55,463 nt of DNA from a virus. The DNA is taken from positions 1 to 55,463 of IMG/VR virus record IMGVR_UViG_3300037584_004704. One strand, 5' to 3'. The first letter of the stretch is position 1. The number at the start of each line of letters is the position of its first letter. Shown here piece by piece: positions 46,780-54,806 of the stretch. The notes under the pieces are model-generated. The model searched no databases. It was not told the DNA's origin and saw only the letters and a list, made by a program, of their open reading frames with translations. The position numbers and the translations under genes are program-made.

Positions 46780-47493
46780 ATGGCCACTTCAGGTACAACT
46801 GCTTTTGATCTAGATATTGATGAGATAATTCAAGAAGCATACGAACGATGTGGAATGACGGCTCGAACAGGTTATGGATTAAAAAGCGCTAGACGTTCTT
46901 TAAATATACTTTTTTCTGAATGGGGAAATAGAGGACTTCATCTATGGAAAATAGATTTAGCCGCGGTGCCTTTAGTAGAAGGTCAAGCTGAATATAATGC
47001 AACCACAGATAGCACTAATTTTCCTGGTAATGTAAATGAAATTTTAGAAGCTTATGTTAGAAATAATACTACTGCCACAGCACCTGTTGATACTCCTATA
47101 TCTAAAATAGACAGATCATCATATTCTGCAATCGCAAACAAACTATCTAAAGGTACTCCTAGTCAATATTATGTTGATAGAACAACTTCTCCTAGCATAT
47201 TTTTATATCAAACTCCAAGTAGTAGTTTCTCAGGATCTAATTTTCTATTAAAATTTTATTATTTAAAAAGAATTGAAGATGCTGGAGCCTACACAAATCA
47301 AACAGATATTGTATATCGTTTTATACCATGTATGTGTGCAGGGTTATCTTATTATTTGAGTTTAAAAATAGCTCCAGATAGATCACAAAATTTAAAATTA
47401 TTATATGAAGATGAATTAACAAGAGCTTTAAATGAAGACAGTTCTTCTACTAGCACTTTCTTAACACCAAAGGTATACTTTCCAACAACATGA
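46780..47493 (+). CDS. Head-tail adaptor (gp4-like)
   Basis: 237 aa. Starts with a helical segment (IDEIIQEAYERCGMTARTGY, then GLKSARRSLNILFSEWGNRG) followed by LHLWKIDLAAVPLVEGQAEY. This pattern is that of P22 gp4-type tail accessory/adaptor proteins, which bind the portal and close the channel after packaging. The later part has FLLKFYYLKRIEDAG. Order after capsid genes supports this role. Confidence 0.65.
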   Translation: MATSGTTAFDLDIDEIIQEAYERCGMTARTGYGLKSARRSLNILFSEWGNRGLHLWKIDLAAVPLVEGQAEYNATTDSTNFPGNVNEILEAYVRNNTTATAPVDTPISKIDRSSYSAIANKLSKGTPSQYYVDRTTSPSIFLYQTPSSSFSGSNFLLKFYYLKRIEDAGAYTNQTDIVYRFIPCMCAGLSYYLSLKIAPDRSQNLKLLYEDELTRALNEDSSSTSTFLTPKVYFPTT

Positions 47494-47993
47494 CAAATTT
47501 TGCAAGAGGTAAATACGCTAAGTCTATTTCAGATAGAAGTGGAATGGAATTTCCTTATAGTGAAATGGTAAGAGAATGGAATGGATCAAGAGTTCATATT
47601 TCAGAGTTTGAACCTAAACAACCACAATTAGAATTAAAAGTTCATGCTGCAGATCCAGAAGCTCTACAAAACGCAAGAGTAGATAGAACTGAACCAACTG
47701 TTGCTGTTCTATTAAATATAAATTCTTTTAAAACAGGCAGTGCAAGTTCTTCAACTATAACAGTTACAGAAATAAATCACGGTAGAGCATCTAGTGATAC
47801 AGTTCGATTTAGAAATGCAATTAGTTTTGATGGTATTTCTGGAACTAATATTAATAAAGCTGCAGGATACACAATAACAAAAGTAGATGCTGATACTTAC
47901 ACTTTTAGTGTAGATACAGACACAGCAACTGCAGGGAATGTAAAAGGAGGGGGCGAAAACGCATCAGCCGGGCCCGTAACGATATCACCATGA
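47490..47993 (+). CDS. Small tail/connector protein (167 aa)
   Basis: Overlaps the adaptor stop by 4 bp. KYAKSISDRSGMEFPYSEMV, then REWNGSRVHISEFEPKQPQL begins a family I recall in marine podoviruses beside the adaptor gene. The second half is Ser/Thr-rich beta (SASSSTITVTEINHGR). It ends in a Gly-rich, G+C-rich tail. Structural, exact role unknown. Confidence 0.6.
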   Translation: MTNFARGKYAKSISDRSGMEFPYSEMVREWNGSRVHISEFEPKQPQLELKVHAADPEALQNARVDRTEPTVAVLLNINSFKTGSASSSTITVTEINHGRASSDTVRFRNAISFDGISGTNINKAAGYTITKVDADTYTFSVDTDTATAGNVKGGGENASAGPVTISP

Positions 47994-48673
47994 CAATGAC
48001 TCTTAGTGAATTAAAAACAAATATTAGAAATTACAGTGAAGTAGACGATGGTGTTTTAACAGATGCCGTTTTAAATGTAATTATTAAAAATGTAGAAAAT
48101 AGAATTTTCAGAGCCGTAGATTCTGACGATACAAAATTTTATGCAAATTCAGATTTAACTATAGGTAATAGATTTGTAACTGTGCCTTCTGATACTAGAA
48201 TTATCAGATACGTTCAACTAACAAACCCCACAACCTCAGATCAATTTTTCTTAGAACAAGTTGATACTTCTTTTTTAGCAGAATATTTTCCTGACCCAGA
48301 TAACTCTAGTGATTATGCAACTCCTAGATATTATGCTCATTGGGACTCTGATAACTGGGTTGTGGCTCCAACACCCGATGCAGCTTATAAGATAACTCTA
48401 GCTTATATAAAACAACCAGATACTATAACCACCTCTGATTCTAGCACTACCTATTTATCTAACAATTTTCAAGATTTGTTGATTTATGGGTGTATGGTAG
48501 AAACTCTAAAATACTTGAAAGGGCCAGATAATATGGTACAAATGTACGAGGCATCCTATCAAGAGGGGCTTCAAACGTTTGCGGCAGAACAACAAGGTCG
48601 AAGACGCAGAGACGAATACACTAGTGGTGCAATTCGTTTAGATATACAATCACCACAACCAAAAATGAAATAA
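47990..48673 (+). CDS. Second head-tail adaptor/tail tube protein
   Basis: 227 aa, overlapping the previous gene by 4 bp. TMTLSELKTNIRNYSEVDDG, then VLNVIIKNVENRIFRAVDSD, and further YYAHWDSDNWVVAPTPDAAY and QDLLIYGCMVETLKYLKGPD. This fits adaptor/tail tubular A-type proteins found in uncultured marine podoviruses. Probably forms a ring below the portal with the 237-aa protein. Confidence 0.65.
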   Translation: MTMTLSELKTNIRNYSEVDDGVLTDAVLNVIIKNVENRIFRAVDSDDTKFYANSDLTIGNRFVTVPSDTRIIRYVQLTNPTTSDQFFLEQVDTSFLAEYFPDPDNSSDYATPRYYAHWDSDNWVVAPTPDAAYKITLAYIKQPDTITTSDSSTTYLSNNFQDLLIYGCMVETLKYLKGPDNMVQMYEASYQEGLQTFAAEQQGRRRRDEYTSGAIRLDIQSPQPKMK

Positions 48674-48686
48674 AAGGAGACTATAA

Positions 48687-49112
48687 ATGGCTAATATAAT
48701 ACCAGATGCATTTAAATCAGAACTCTTATCTGGAACACACAACTTTGCCAACGGTGGCAATAGTTTTAAAATAGCTTTGTACACAGACATCTCTGGATAT
48801 TCCACATCAAGCACTGCATATTCTACCTCTAATGAAGTTTCTTCTTCAGGTACTAATTATTCTGCTGGTGGAAATGCCTTAGATAGTCAAGCGGTTGCTG
48901 TTGCAAGTAACACAGCTTTTGTTGATTTTGCAGATGAAGTTTTTTCATCAGTGACTTTATCAGCAGTGGGTGCAGTTATTTACAACGATACAAACTCTGA
49001 CAAACTCGTTGTTGTTCTAGATTTTGGAGGAACTAAAACTGCTACTAACGGAGACTTTACAATTCAGTTTCCTGCGGCAGGTGCTTCAACAGCTATAATA
49101 AGGATTGCGTAA
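48687..49112 (+). CDS. Tail structural protein (141 aa)
   Basis: AAAAGGAGACTATAA precedes ATG 48687. LSGTHNFANGGNSFKIALYT is followed by Ser-rich strands and GAVIYNDTNSDKLVVVLDFG. Typical small beta protein at the start of tail-fibre clusters in marine phages. Function unknown. Confidence 0.6.
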   Translation: MANIIPDAFKSELLSGTHNFANGGNSFKIALYTDISGYSTSSTAYSTSNEVSSSGTNYSAGGNALDSQAVAVASNTAFVDFADEVFSSVTLSAVGAVIYNDTNSDKLVVVLDFGGTKTATNGDFTIQFPAAGASTAIIRIA

Positions 49113-49118
49113 TAAATT

Positions 49119-50096
49119 ATGGCTTTAGTTTTAAACGACAGAGTTAAAGAAACTACTACTACGACCGGCACAGGTACGATTAACCTGGGAGGTGCTCAAA
49201 CCAATTTCGAAACTTTTGTAGCAGGAATTGGAAACAGTAATACTACTTATTATGCTATTGTTCATAGAAGTAGTGCTGAATTTGAAGTAGGCTTAGGAAC
49301 AATAACAGACGCCTCTCCAGATACTTTAGCTAGAACTACAATTATTTCTAGTTCTAATAGTGATAGTGCTGTTAATTTTTCTGCAGGAACAAAAGACGTA
49401 TTTTGTACACTCCCTGCAAGTAAAGCAGTATTTGAAGATGCTAGTTCTAATGTTACCTTACCTGCTGATTTATCAGTTGGAGATGATCTCACAGTTTTAG
49501 GTGGTGTTATTGAGTTTAAATCAAACAGTGGTTCACCAGCTTCACTTAAAATGTATTGTGAGTCATCTAATGCTCACTTTCAAACATTACAACCACAACC
49601 ACATTCAGCTAGTGCTGCAAACACTTTAAGATTACCTGATAGTGGTGATAGTGGGACACAAGATTTAGTTGCTGTTGATATTACACAAACATTAACAAAT
49701 AAAAGATTAACCTCTCCAAAATTAAATGAAGATGTGGCAATTACTGCTACAGCTACGGAAGTAAATTTATTAGATGGTGTGACTGCAACCACCGCGGAGT
49801 TAAATATTTTAGATGGTGTTACATCTACTGCCGCTGAATTAAATATTTTAGATGGTGTTACATCCACCACAGCTGAGTTAAATATACTTGATGGTGTAAC
49901 TACTACAGCCACAGAATTGAATATCATGGATGGTGATACTGCTGCTTCATCAACAACTTTAGTAGATGCTGACAGAGTGGTTACTAATGATGCAGGAACG
50001 ATGAAGCAAGTTGCTTTATCAGATTTAAAAACATATTTATCTAGTGCAGGATTCTCAACTGAGGACCCAACAGCATTAGCTATTGCATTAGGATAG
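49119..50096 (+). CDS. Tail fibre/spike protein with ELNILDGVT repeats
   Basis: 325 aa. The first ~100 residues (MALVLNDRVKETTTTTGTGT, FAGTKDVFCTLPASK-like) form a module common to fibres of marine phages. Residues ~190-275 consist of five tandem copies of a 15-residue unit (variants of TTAELNILDGVTSTA), the well-known trimeric fibre repeat. The C-terminus is a short basic/serine-rich end. A long thin trimeric shaft is likely. Confidence 0.7.
   Translation: MALVLNDRVKETTTTTGTGTINLGGAQTNFETFVAGIGNSNTTYYAIVHRSSAEFEVGLGTITDASPDTLARTTIISSSNSDSAVNFSAGTKDVFCTLPASKAVFEDASSNVTLPADLSVGDDLTVLGGVIEFKSNSGSPASLKMYCESSNAHFQTLQPQPHSASAANTLRLPDSGDSGTQDLVAVDITQTLTNKRLTSPKLNEDVAITATATEVNLLDGVTATTAELNILDGVTSTAAELNILDGVTSTTAELNILDGVTTTATELNIMDGDTAASSTTLVDADRVVTNDAGTMKQVALSDLKTYLSSAGFSTEDPTALAIALG
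49747..49941 (+). repeat. Five in-frame tandem repeats (~45 bp) coding a fibre shaft
   Basis: Each unit encodes a variant of (T)AELNILDGVT. Nucleotide identity is high between the middle copies (GAATTAAATATTTTAGATGG recurs), so the number of copies can change by slippage or recombination. Confidence 0.8.
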
Positions 50097-50104
50097 GAGG
50101 GTAA

Positions 50105-50452
50105 ATGGCCAATACTTTTAAAGTGATAACAAAAGCAGGTGTAACAAGTGCTGATGTTATTTACACAGTAGCAGGTTCTACAACAACAGTGGTTCTTGGT
50201 ATTATGGTAGGTAACACAACTACAACACAAATTACTGCAACAGTAAGTTTAGGATCAGATACTTCCAACAGAGCAGGCGCAAACAACGAAGCTAATCAAA
50301 CAGTTGAGTTAGTAACCAATGCACCCGTGCCTGTAGGTGGTACACTTGAACTATTGTCTGGTAACAAAGTGGTTATGGAAACAACTGACACACTTTCGTT
50401 AACAGCTTCAGGTGCTGCAGATATAGCTTTATCAATTATGGAGATAACCTAG
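50105..50452 (+). CDS. Small beta-structured tail protein (115 aa)
   Basis: Preceded by TAGGAGGGTAA. TFKVITKAGVTSADVIYTVA, then AGSTTTVVLGIMVGNTTTTQ and GTLELLSGNKVVMETTDTLS. Resembles short tail proteins that sit before fibre genes in marine phages. The alternating pattern is immunoglobulin-like. Function unknown. Confidence 0.55.
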   Translation: MANTFKVITKAGVTSADVIYTVAGSTTTVVLGIMVGNTTTTQITATVSLGSDTSNRAGANNEANQTVELVTNAPVPVGGTLELLSGNKVVMETTDTLSLTASGAADIALSIMEIT

Positions 50453-50453
50453 A

Positions 50454-51215
50454 ATGGCATATCTTGGTACACCTATAGATACAACCAATCAGTTTCAGTC
50501 TTTACAAGGTAAAAGGTTTAGTGGTAATGCTAGTACAACAGCATTTACATTAGACGTTGCACCTGGTTCTACATTAGACATAGAAGTTTATGTAGAAAAT
50601 GTTAGACAAGACCCTAACTCTTCATACACCTTAAACGGAACCACGCTTACATTTAGTGCTGCACCTCCTAGTGGTACAAATAATATTTATGTGATTCATC
50701 AAGCAAAAGCAGTGGGAACAATTACTGCACCTGTGGGTGGTAGTATTGATATGAATGGTGTTGCATTAATTTTAGACGAAGACGGTGATACATCTATAAG
50801 AGCTGACACTGACGACCAGATAGATTTTAAAACTGGTGGAACTGATAGAGCAACAATAGACAGTTCTGGTAATTTAAAATATAATTCTGGTTACGGTTCT
50901 GTAGTAACAGCTTATGGTGTTCGTGCATGGGTAAACTTTGATGGAACAGGAACAGTTGCTATTAGAGATAGTGGTAATGTAAGTTCTATTACAGATATTA
51001 ATACAGGGCAGTTTCAAGTAAATTTTACAACTAATATGCCTGATGAAAACTATTGTACAACTCTTGGAGCAAGACCTGATGGTTCAGACACTAATGGAAG
51101 AAGTATTATATTTGCGACACCTTATTCAACTTCAGCAGTCAAGGTTGGTTTTATTAATGCAGCTAATACAGGATATTTAGACCCAGATATTTATTGCGTG
51201 GCAGTAATTCGTTAG
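50454..51215 (+). CDS. Tail fibre protein (253 aa)
   Basis: Residues 1-90 (MAYLGTPIDTTNQFQSLQGK, FSGNASTTAFTLDVAPGSTL, SYTLNGTTLTFSAAPPSGTN) form an attachment module. GGSIDMNGVALILDEDGDTS and DTDDQIDFKTGGTDRATIDS follow. The same modules occur in the protein that starts at 54806. The C-terminal part (about 150-253) is unique and may be the receptor-binding head. Confidence 0.65.
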   Translation: MAYLGTPIDTTNQFQSLQGKRFSGNASTTAFTLDVAPGSTLDIEVYVENVRQDPNSSYTLNGTTLTFSAAPPSGTNNIYVIHQAKAVGTITAPVGGSIDMNGVALILDEDGDTSIRADTDDQIDFKTGGTDRATIDSSGNLKYNSGYGSVVTAYGVRAWVNFDGTGTVAIRDSGNVSSITDINTGQFQVNFTTNMPDENYCTTLGARPDGSDTNGRSIIFATPYSTSAVKVGFINAANTGYLDPDIYCVAVIR

Positions 51216-51224
51216 GAAAAAATT

Positions 51225-51440
51225 ATGGATAAAAGAATAATATATAAAAATACAGACGGAACAATAGGAATACTTATTCCTTGTGATAATAGTTTAACTG
51301 TAGAACAAATTGCAAGAAAAGATGTACCTACAGGATTATCTTATAAGATTGTAAATGTATCAGAGGTACCAAGCGACAGAACATTTAGAGGTGCTTGGAC
51401 TATTGCTGATAGTGAATTAACAGACGGAGTAGGCGACTAA
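51225..51440 (+). CDS. Small tail protein (71 aa), possible fibre-assembly partner
   Basis: KRIIYKNTDGTIGILIPCDN, then EVPSDRTFRGAWTIADSEL. The RIIY...DGTIGILIP and SDRTFRGAW features are typical of small proteins between fibre genes in marine phages. The stop overlaps the next ATG by one base. A chaperone or connector role is inferred from position. Confidence 0.55.
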   Translation: MDKRIIYKNTDGTIGILIPCDNSLTVEQIARKDVPTGLSYKIVNVSEVPSDRTFRGAWTIADSELTDGVGD

Positions 51441-51685
51441 TGGGAATAACTGTAGATATAACAAAAGCCAAAGATATTTGGAAAGATAAAATTCGTGTGG
51501 CTCGTAAACCATCATTAGAAAAACTAGATGTTGATTTTATTAAGGCACAGGAAGCTAGTAGCGATACCACAACTATTATTTCTAATAAAAACACTCTAAG
51601 AAATTTACCTAGTCAAGTAGATTCTGCAACCACAGTTGATGAAATAAAGGCTGTGTGGAATGATATGTTGGGCGATAAGGAGTAA
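51440..51685 (+). CDS. Small fibre-assembly-like protein (81 aa)
   Basis: ITVDITKAKDIWKDKIRVAR, then KPSLEKLDVDFIKAQEASSD and NLPSQVDSATTVDEIKAVW. This charged helical pattern with a late LRNLPSQV block is recalled from fibre-assembly/DUF4376-like small proteins. It ends four bases before the first of four paralogous fibre genes. Confidence 0.55.
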   Translation: MGITVDITKAKDIWKDKIRVARKPSLEKLDVDFIKAQEASSDTTTIISNKNTLRNLPSQVDSATTVDEIKAVWNDMLGDKE

Positions 51686-51689
51686 GTAG

Positions 51690-52328
51690 ATGGCAACAGC
51701 CTCTACATCACTATCCAAGATAAAAGCCAATAGCTTAAATCTTGCAGGTACATATGGCTTTAGTGGCACAGTCACAGGATTTGATGATACACCTTTAGTA
51801 TTACTAAGCACATTTACTTCTGATGGTTCTGATGCTACTGCAAGTTTTACTAGTGGTATAGATTCTACATATAAAGAATATATGTTTGTGTTTAATAATA
51901 TACATCCACAAACTGACTATGCTACATTATTATTTAATGGAAGCACAGATGGAGGAAGTAATTATAATGTCACTAAAACTACAACTTTTTTTCAAGCATA
52001 TCATGATGAGGGAGACAGTGCAACAACCTTAGACTATACAACAACTACAGATTTAGCACAATCAACAGCTTTTCAAAATTTAGGATATGGTTTAGGAAAT
52101 GATAATGATGAAAATGCTAGTGGTATATTAAAATTATATAATCCCTCTAGCACAACTCATGTTAAACATTTTGTGAGTAGAATTAATATGAATGAATATA
52201 GTGGTTTTAGTGTTGATTATAATGTAGCGGGATATTTAAATACTACATCCGCTATAGATGCTATACAGTTTAAAATGTCCTCTGGTGAAATACAAGGCGG
52301 AACAATAGATTTATTTGGAGTAGTATAA
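51690..52328 (+). CDS. Tail/receptor-binding paralogue 1 (212 aa)
   Basis: SLSKIKANSLNLAGTYGFSG begins a module shared with the next two genes and the one at 53911. A beta body follows (SGIDSTYKEYMFVFNNIHPQ, DGGSNYNVTKTTTFFQAYHD), then PSSTTHVKHFV. The end is the characteristic IQFKMSSGEIQGGTIDLFGV. Probably a tail tip or fibre head. The last codons overlap the next ATG. Confidence 0.65.
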   Translation: MATASTSLSKIKANSLNLAGTYGFSGTVTGFDDTPLVLLSTFTSDGSDATASFTSGIDSTYKEYMFVFNNIHPQTDYATLLFNGSTDGGSNYNVTKTTTFFQAYHDEGDSATTLDYTTTTDLAQSTAFQNLGYGLGNDNDENASGILKLYNPSSTTHVKHFVSRINMNEYSGFSVDYNVAGYLNTTSAIDAIQFKMSSGEIQGGTIDLFGVV

Positions 52329-52969
52329 TGGCACTTAGTAAATTAGCAGCAAACTCTTTTGACCTAACAGACAACTATGCTCTAACAGGCACAGTAACTG
52401 GAGTTGTATCTACACAGAAATTATTTTTAATTAAAAATTTAGATGCTAGTTCTAGTAGCACACTAAGTTTTGTTGATGGTTCTGACAGTGTTGATTTAGA
52501 TAATACATACAAAACATATTATTTTAAGTTTATAAATATTCATGCTAGTGGGAGTTCTGGTGATTTAGTTTTTCAAGGGAATTCTGCAGGTGGTTCAGGA
52601 TTTAATGAAACAATTACATCTAGTGTTTTTCAATCTGCTCATAGTGAAGACGATTCTACAAATGCAGAAATAGGATATACAGCTTCTGCGGACCAAGCAC
52701 AAGGCACAGGCTTTCAAATAATTTCTGCTACTGTGGGTAATGGTAATGATGAATGTGTTAGTGGTGAAATGTGGTTGTTTAATCCAAGTAGTACAACTTT
52801 TGTAAAACATTTTACAGTGAGAACTAATGTGTATCATCCATCAGATATTTCAGTTGAAAGATGGACCGCAGGATATTTTAACACCACATCAGCAATAGAT
52901 GAAATACAATTTAAATTAAGTGCAGGAAATATGGATTCAGGGAGGATAGCATTATATGGCATTAAGTAA
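52328..52969 (+). CDS. Tail/receptor-binding paralogue 2 (213 aa)
   Basis: Same design as the preceding gene: ALSKLAANSFDLTDNYALTG, DLDNTYKTYYFKFINIHASG, WLFNPSSTTFVKHFTVRTNV and IQFKLSAGNMDSGRIALYGI. It overlaps its upstream neighbour by one base and the next by 14. Divergence from paralogue 1 is concentrated in the middle, where host-range contacts would be expected. Confidence 0.65.
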   Translation: MALSKLAANSFDLTDNYALTGTVTGVVSTQKLFLIKNLDASSSSTLSFVDGSDSVDLDNTYKTYYFKFINIHASGSSGDLVFQGNSAGGSGFNETITSSVFQSAHSEDDSTNAEIGYTASADQAQGTGFQIISATVGNGNDECVSGEMWLFNPSSTTFVKHFTVRTNVYHPSDISVERWTAGYFNTTSAIDEIQFKLSAGNMDSGRIALYGIK

Positions 52970-53582
52970 GATACAACCTGCGTCAATGGACCTAACTGCT
53001 AATTATGCTTTTACAGGAACTAACTCTATATCAACGATAGATTATGAAGAAACAAAACTAGCTACATTAACAGCTTCTAGTAGTAGCTCATTAGATTTTA
53101 CAAGTAATATAGATAGCACATATAATATTTATAAGTTTAGATTTATTAACATACATCCGTCTAATAATGCAACGAGACTACAGTATAACTTATCAGTGGA
53201 TGGAGGCTCTAACTATAATGTGGCAAAAACTACTCATAGTTTTAAGGCTTATCATAATGAGGCGGGTAACACTGCAGCTTTAGCATATGAAACAGGAACT
53301 GACTTAGCACAAGGTACTGGAACACAATTTATAGGTGACGACATATCTAATGCTAATGATGCAAATATGTGTGGTCAAATGTTTTTATTTGACCCAAGTT
53401 CAACCACTTTTGTTAAACATGTATTAATACAAACTGCTACTTTATCAAATGGTGATTTTGCAGTTTTTAATACTACAGGCTCAGGATATGGAAATACGAC
53501 TAGTGCAGTAAATGCAGTACAATTTACAATGTCCTCAGGGACTATAGACTCAGGTACAATAGAAATGTATGGAATTAACTAA
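52956..53582 (+). CDS. Tail/receptor-binding paralogue 3 (208 aa)
   Basis: ALSKIQPASMDLTANYAFTG, STYNIYKFRFINIHPSNNAT, DGGSNYNVAKTTHSFKAYHN, FDPSSTTFVKHVLIQTATLS and VQFTMSSGTIDSGTIEMYGI. Third of the series, followed by a small chaperone-like gene. A short gap (53583-53614) separates them. Confidence 0.65.
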   Translation: MALSKIQPASMDLTANYAFTGTNSISTIDYEETKLATLTASSSSSLDFTSNIDSTYNIYKFRFINIHPSNNATRLQYNLSVDGGSNYNVAKTTHSFKAYHNEAGNTAALAYETGTDLAQGTGTQFIGDDISNANDANMCGQMFLFDPSSTTFVKHVLIQTATLSNGDFAVFNTTGSGYGNTTSAVNAVQFTMSSGTIDSGTIEMYGIN

Positions 53583-53614
53583 AAAACTTGATATAACAGG
53601 AGAGGAGACAAACA

Positions 53615-53902
53615 ATGCCAAGATATCATAATATAAACGGAACTAAAGTACAGTTCACAGCAGACGAAGAAACAGCTAGAGATGCTGAAGAGAAAGCATG
53701 GGCTGATGCAGCTCCTGCTAGAGCCTTGGCCGACCTCAGAACAAAAAGAAACAGATTATTAGCAGAGACAGATTATCTAGCTTTATCAGATAATACTCTT
53801 AGTGATGATATGAAAAAGTATCGTCAAGATTTAAGAGACTTACCTGCAGGGAAAGATACAGTAGAGAAGTGCGAGAACGCAGTATTCCCTACTAAACCAT
53901 AG
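53615..53902 (+). CDS. Tail-fibre assembly chaperone-like protein 1 (95 aa)
   Basis: GAGAGGAGACAAACA precedes ATG 53615. The pattern FTADEETARDAEEKAWADAA and LRTKRNRLLAETDYLALSDN, then MKKYRQDLRDLPAG, is that of phage fibre-assembly proteins (the RD.LL..TDW and YRQ.LRDLP motifs). Its paralogue is at 54513. It probably folds or caps the fibre encoded just upstream. Confidence 0.65.
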   Translation: MPRYHNINGTKVQFTADEETARDAEEKAWADAAPARALADLRTKRNRLLAETDYLALSDNTLSDDMKKYRQDLRDLPAGKDTVEKCENAVFPTKP

Positions 53903-53910
53903 GAGGATAG

Positions 53911-54513
53911 ATGAGTAAGACAACAGTAGCATCAACAGGTATAGATTTAAGTGATACATTTGCCTTTACAGGCACTGTGACTGGTGCAGGAGCATACGAA
54001 TTACTACAAACTCAAACGGCATCAAGTTCTTCAACAATAACATTTACATCAACTTATATCACAAGCACTTATAATCATTATTATGTAGTTATAGAAGGAG
54101 CAACTTTTAGCACAGATGGTGCAAGTGGAACATTTGAATTTTCAACTGATAATGGCTCTAGCTACTCATCTACTGGAAGTTTTTTTGCACAAAATGCTTA
54201 TGACGGCACATTTAGAACAGTAGGACCCACTACTTCTCAAAGCAGTATGAACACTTTTACTAGTGTTGATGGTGATGATAATAATAACAATGGAATAGCA
54301 ACTTTAGAACTTCATTTATTTAATTTAAATTCAACATCAGATAAAAAATTAGGGTGGGGTATAGCATCTCGACATACACAAAATGGTGATGCAGGTGGAT
54401 ATAGAATATATCAATATGGTTTAGACACAACATCAGCAGTAAATAATATCAGATTTGGTATGTCCAGTGGAACATATGTAACAGGTAAATTTAAAATATA
54501 TGGAGTGAGATAA
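53911..54513 (+). CDS. Tail/receptor-binding paralogue 4 (200 aa)
   Basis: TTVASTGIDLSDTFAFTGTV matches the N-terminal module of the other paralogues. The body has SGTFEFSTDNGSSYSSTGSF and the end IRFGMSSGTYVTGKFKIYGV. It is more distant than the other three. AGGAGGATAG precedes ATG 53911. Its last base overlaps the next chaperone-like gene. Confidence 0.6.
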   Translation: MSKTTVASTGIDLSDTFAFTGTVTGAGAYELLQTQTASSSSTITFTSTYITSTYNHYYVVIEGATFSTDGASGTFEFSTDNGSSYSSTGSFFAQNAYDGTFRTVGPTTSQSSMNTFTSVDGDDNNNNGIATLELHLFNLNSTSDKKLGWGIASRHTQNGDAGGYRIYQYGLDTTSAVNNIRFGMSSGTYVTGKFKIYGVR

Positions 54514-54806
54514 TGGCTAGACATCATTTAATAGACGGGGTTAAGGTGCCTTTTACAGCAGAGGAAGAAACTGCATGGGATGCTAAAGAAAAAGCATGGG
54601 CAGACGGTGCTTTAGATAGGGCGTTGGAAAACCTAAGAGATAAAAGAAATAATCTATTAGCTAAAACAGATTGGACCTCAAGTTCAGATTTAACAATGAG
54701 CACAGAGATGAAAGAATACAGACAAAAACTTCGTGACGCTCCTAGTGGCTTAGACACAGTAGAAAAAGTAAATGCATACACATTTCCAACAGAGGTAACA
54801 AAATAA
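54513..54806 (+). CDS. Tail-fibre assembly chaperone-like protein 2 (97 aa)
   Basis: FTAEEETAWDAKEKAWADGA, LRDKRNNLLAKTDWTSSSDL and MKEYRQKLRDAPSGLDTVEK, clearly paralogous to the protein at 53615, with the TDW and YRQKLRD motifs even better preserved. One-base overlaps on both sides. It likely serves paralogue 4 or the following fibre. Confidence 0.65.
   Translation: MARHHLIDGVKVPFTAEEETAWDAKEKAWADGALDRALENLRDKRNNLLAKTDWTSSSDLTMSTEMKEYRQKLRDAPSGLDTVEKVNAYTFPTEVTK

Noticed and set aside
49580-50230. 216-codon minus-strand frame opposite the ELNILDGVT repeats
   Set aside because: It is the complement of repetitive coding DNA in a strongly supported fibre gene.
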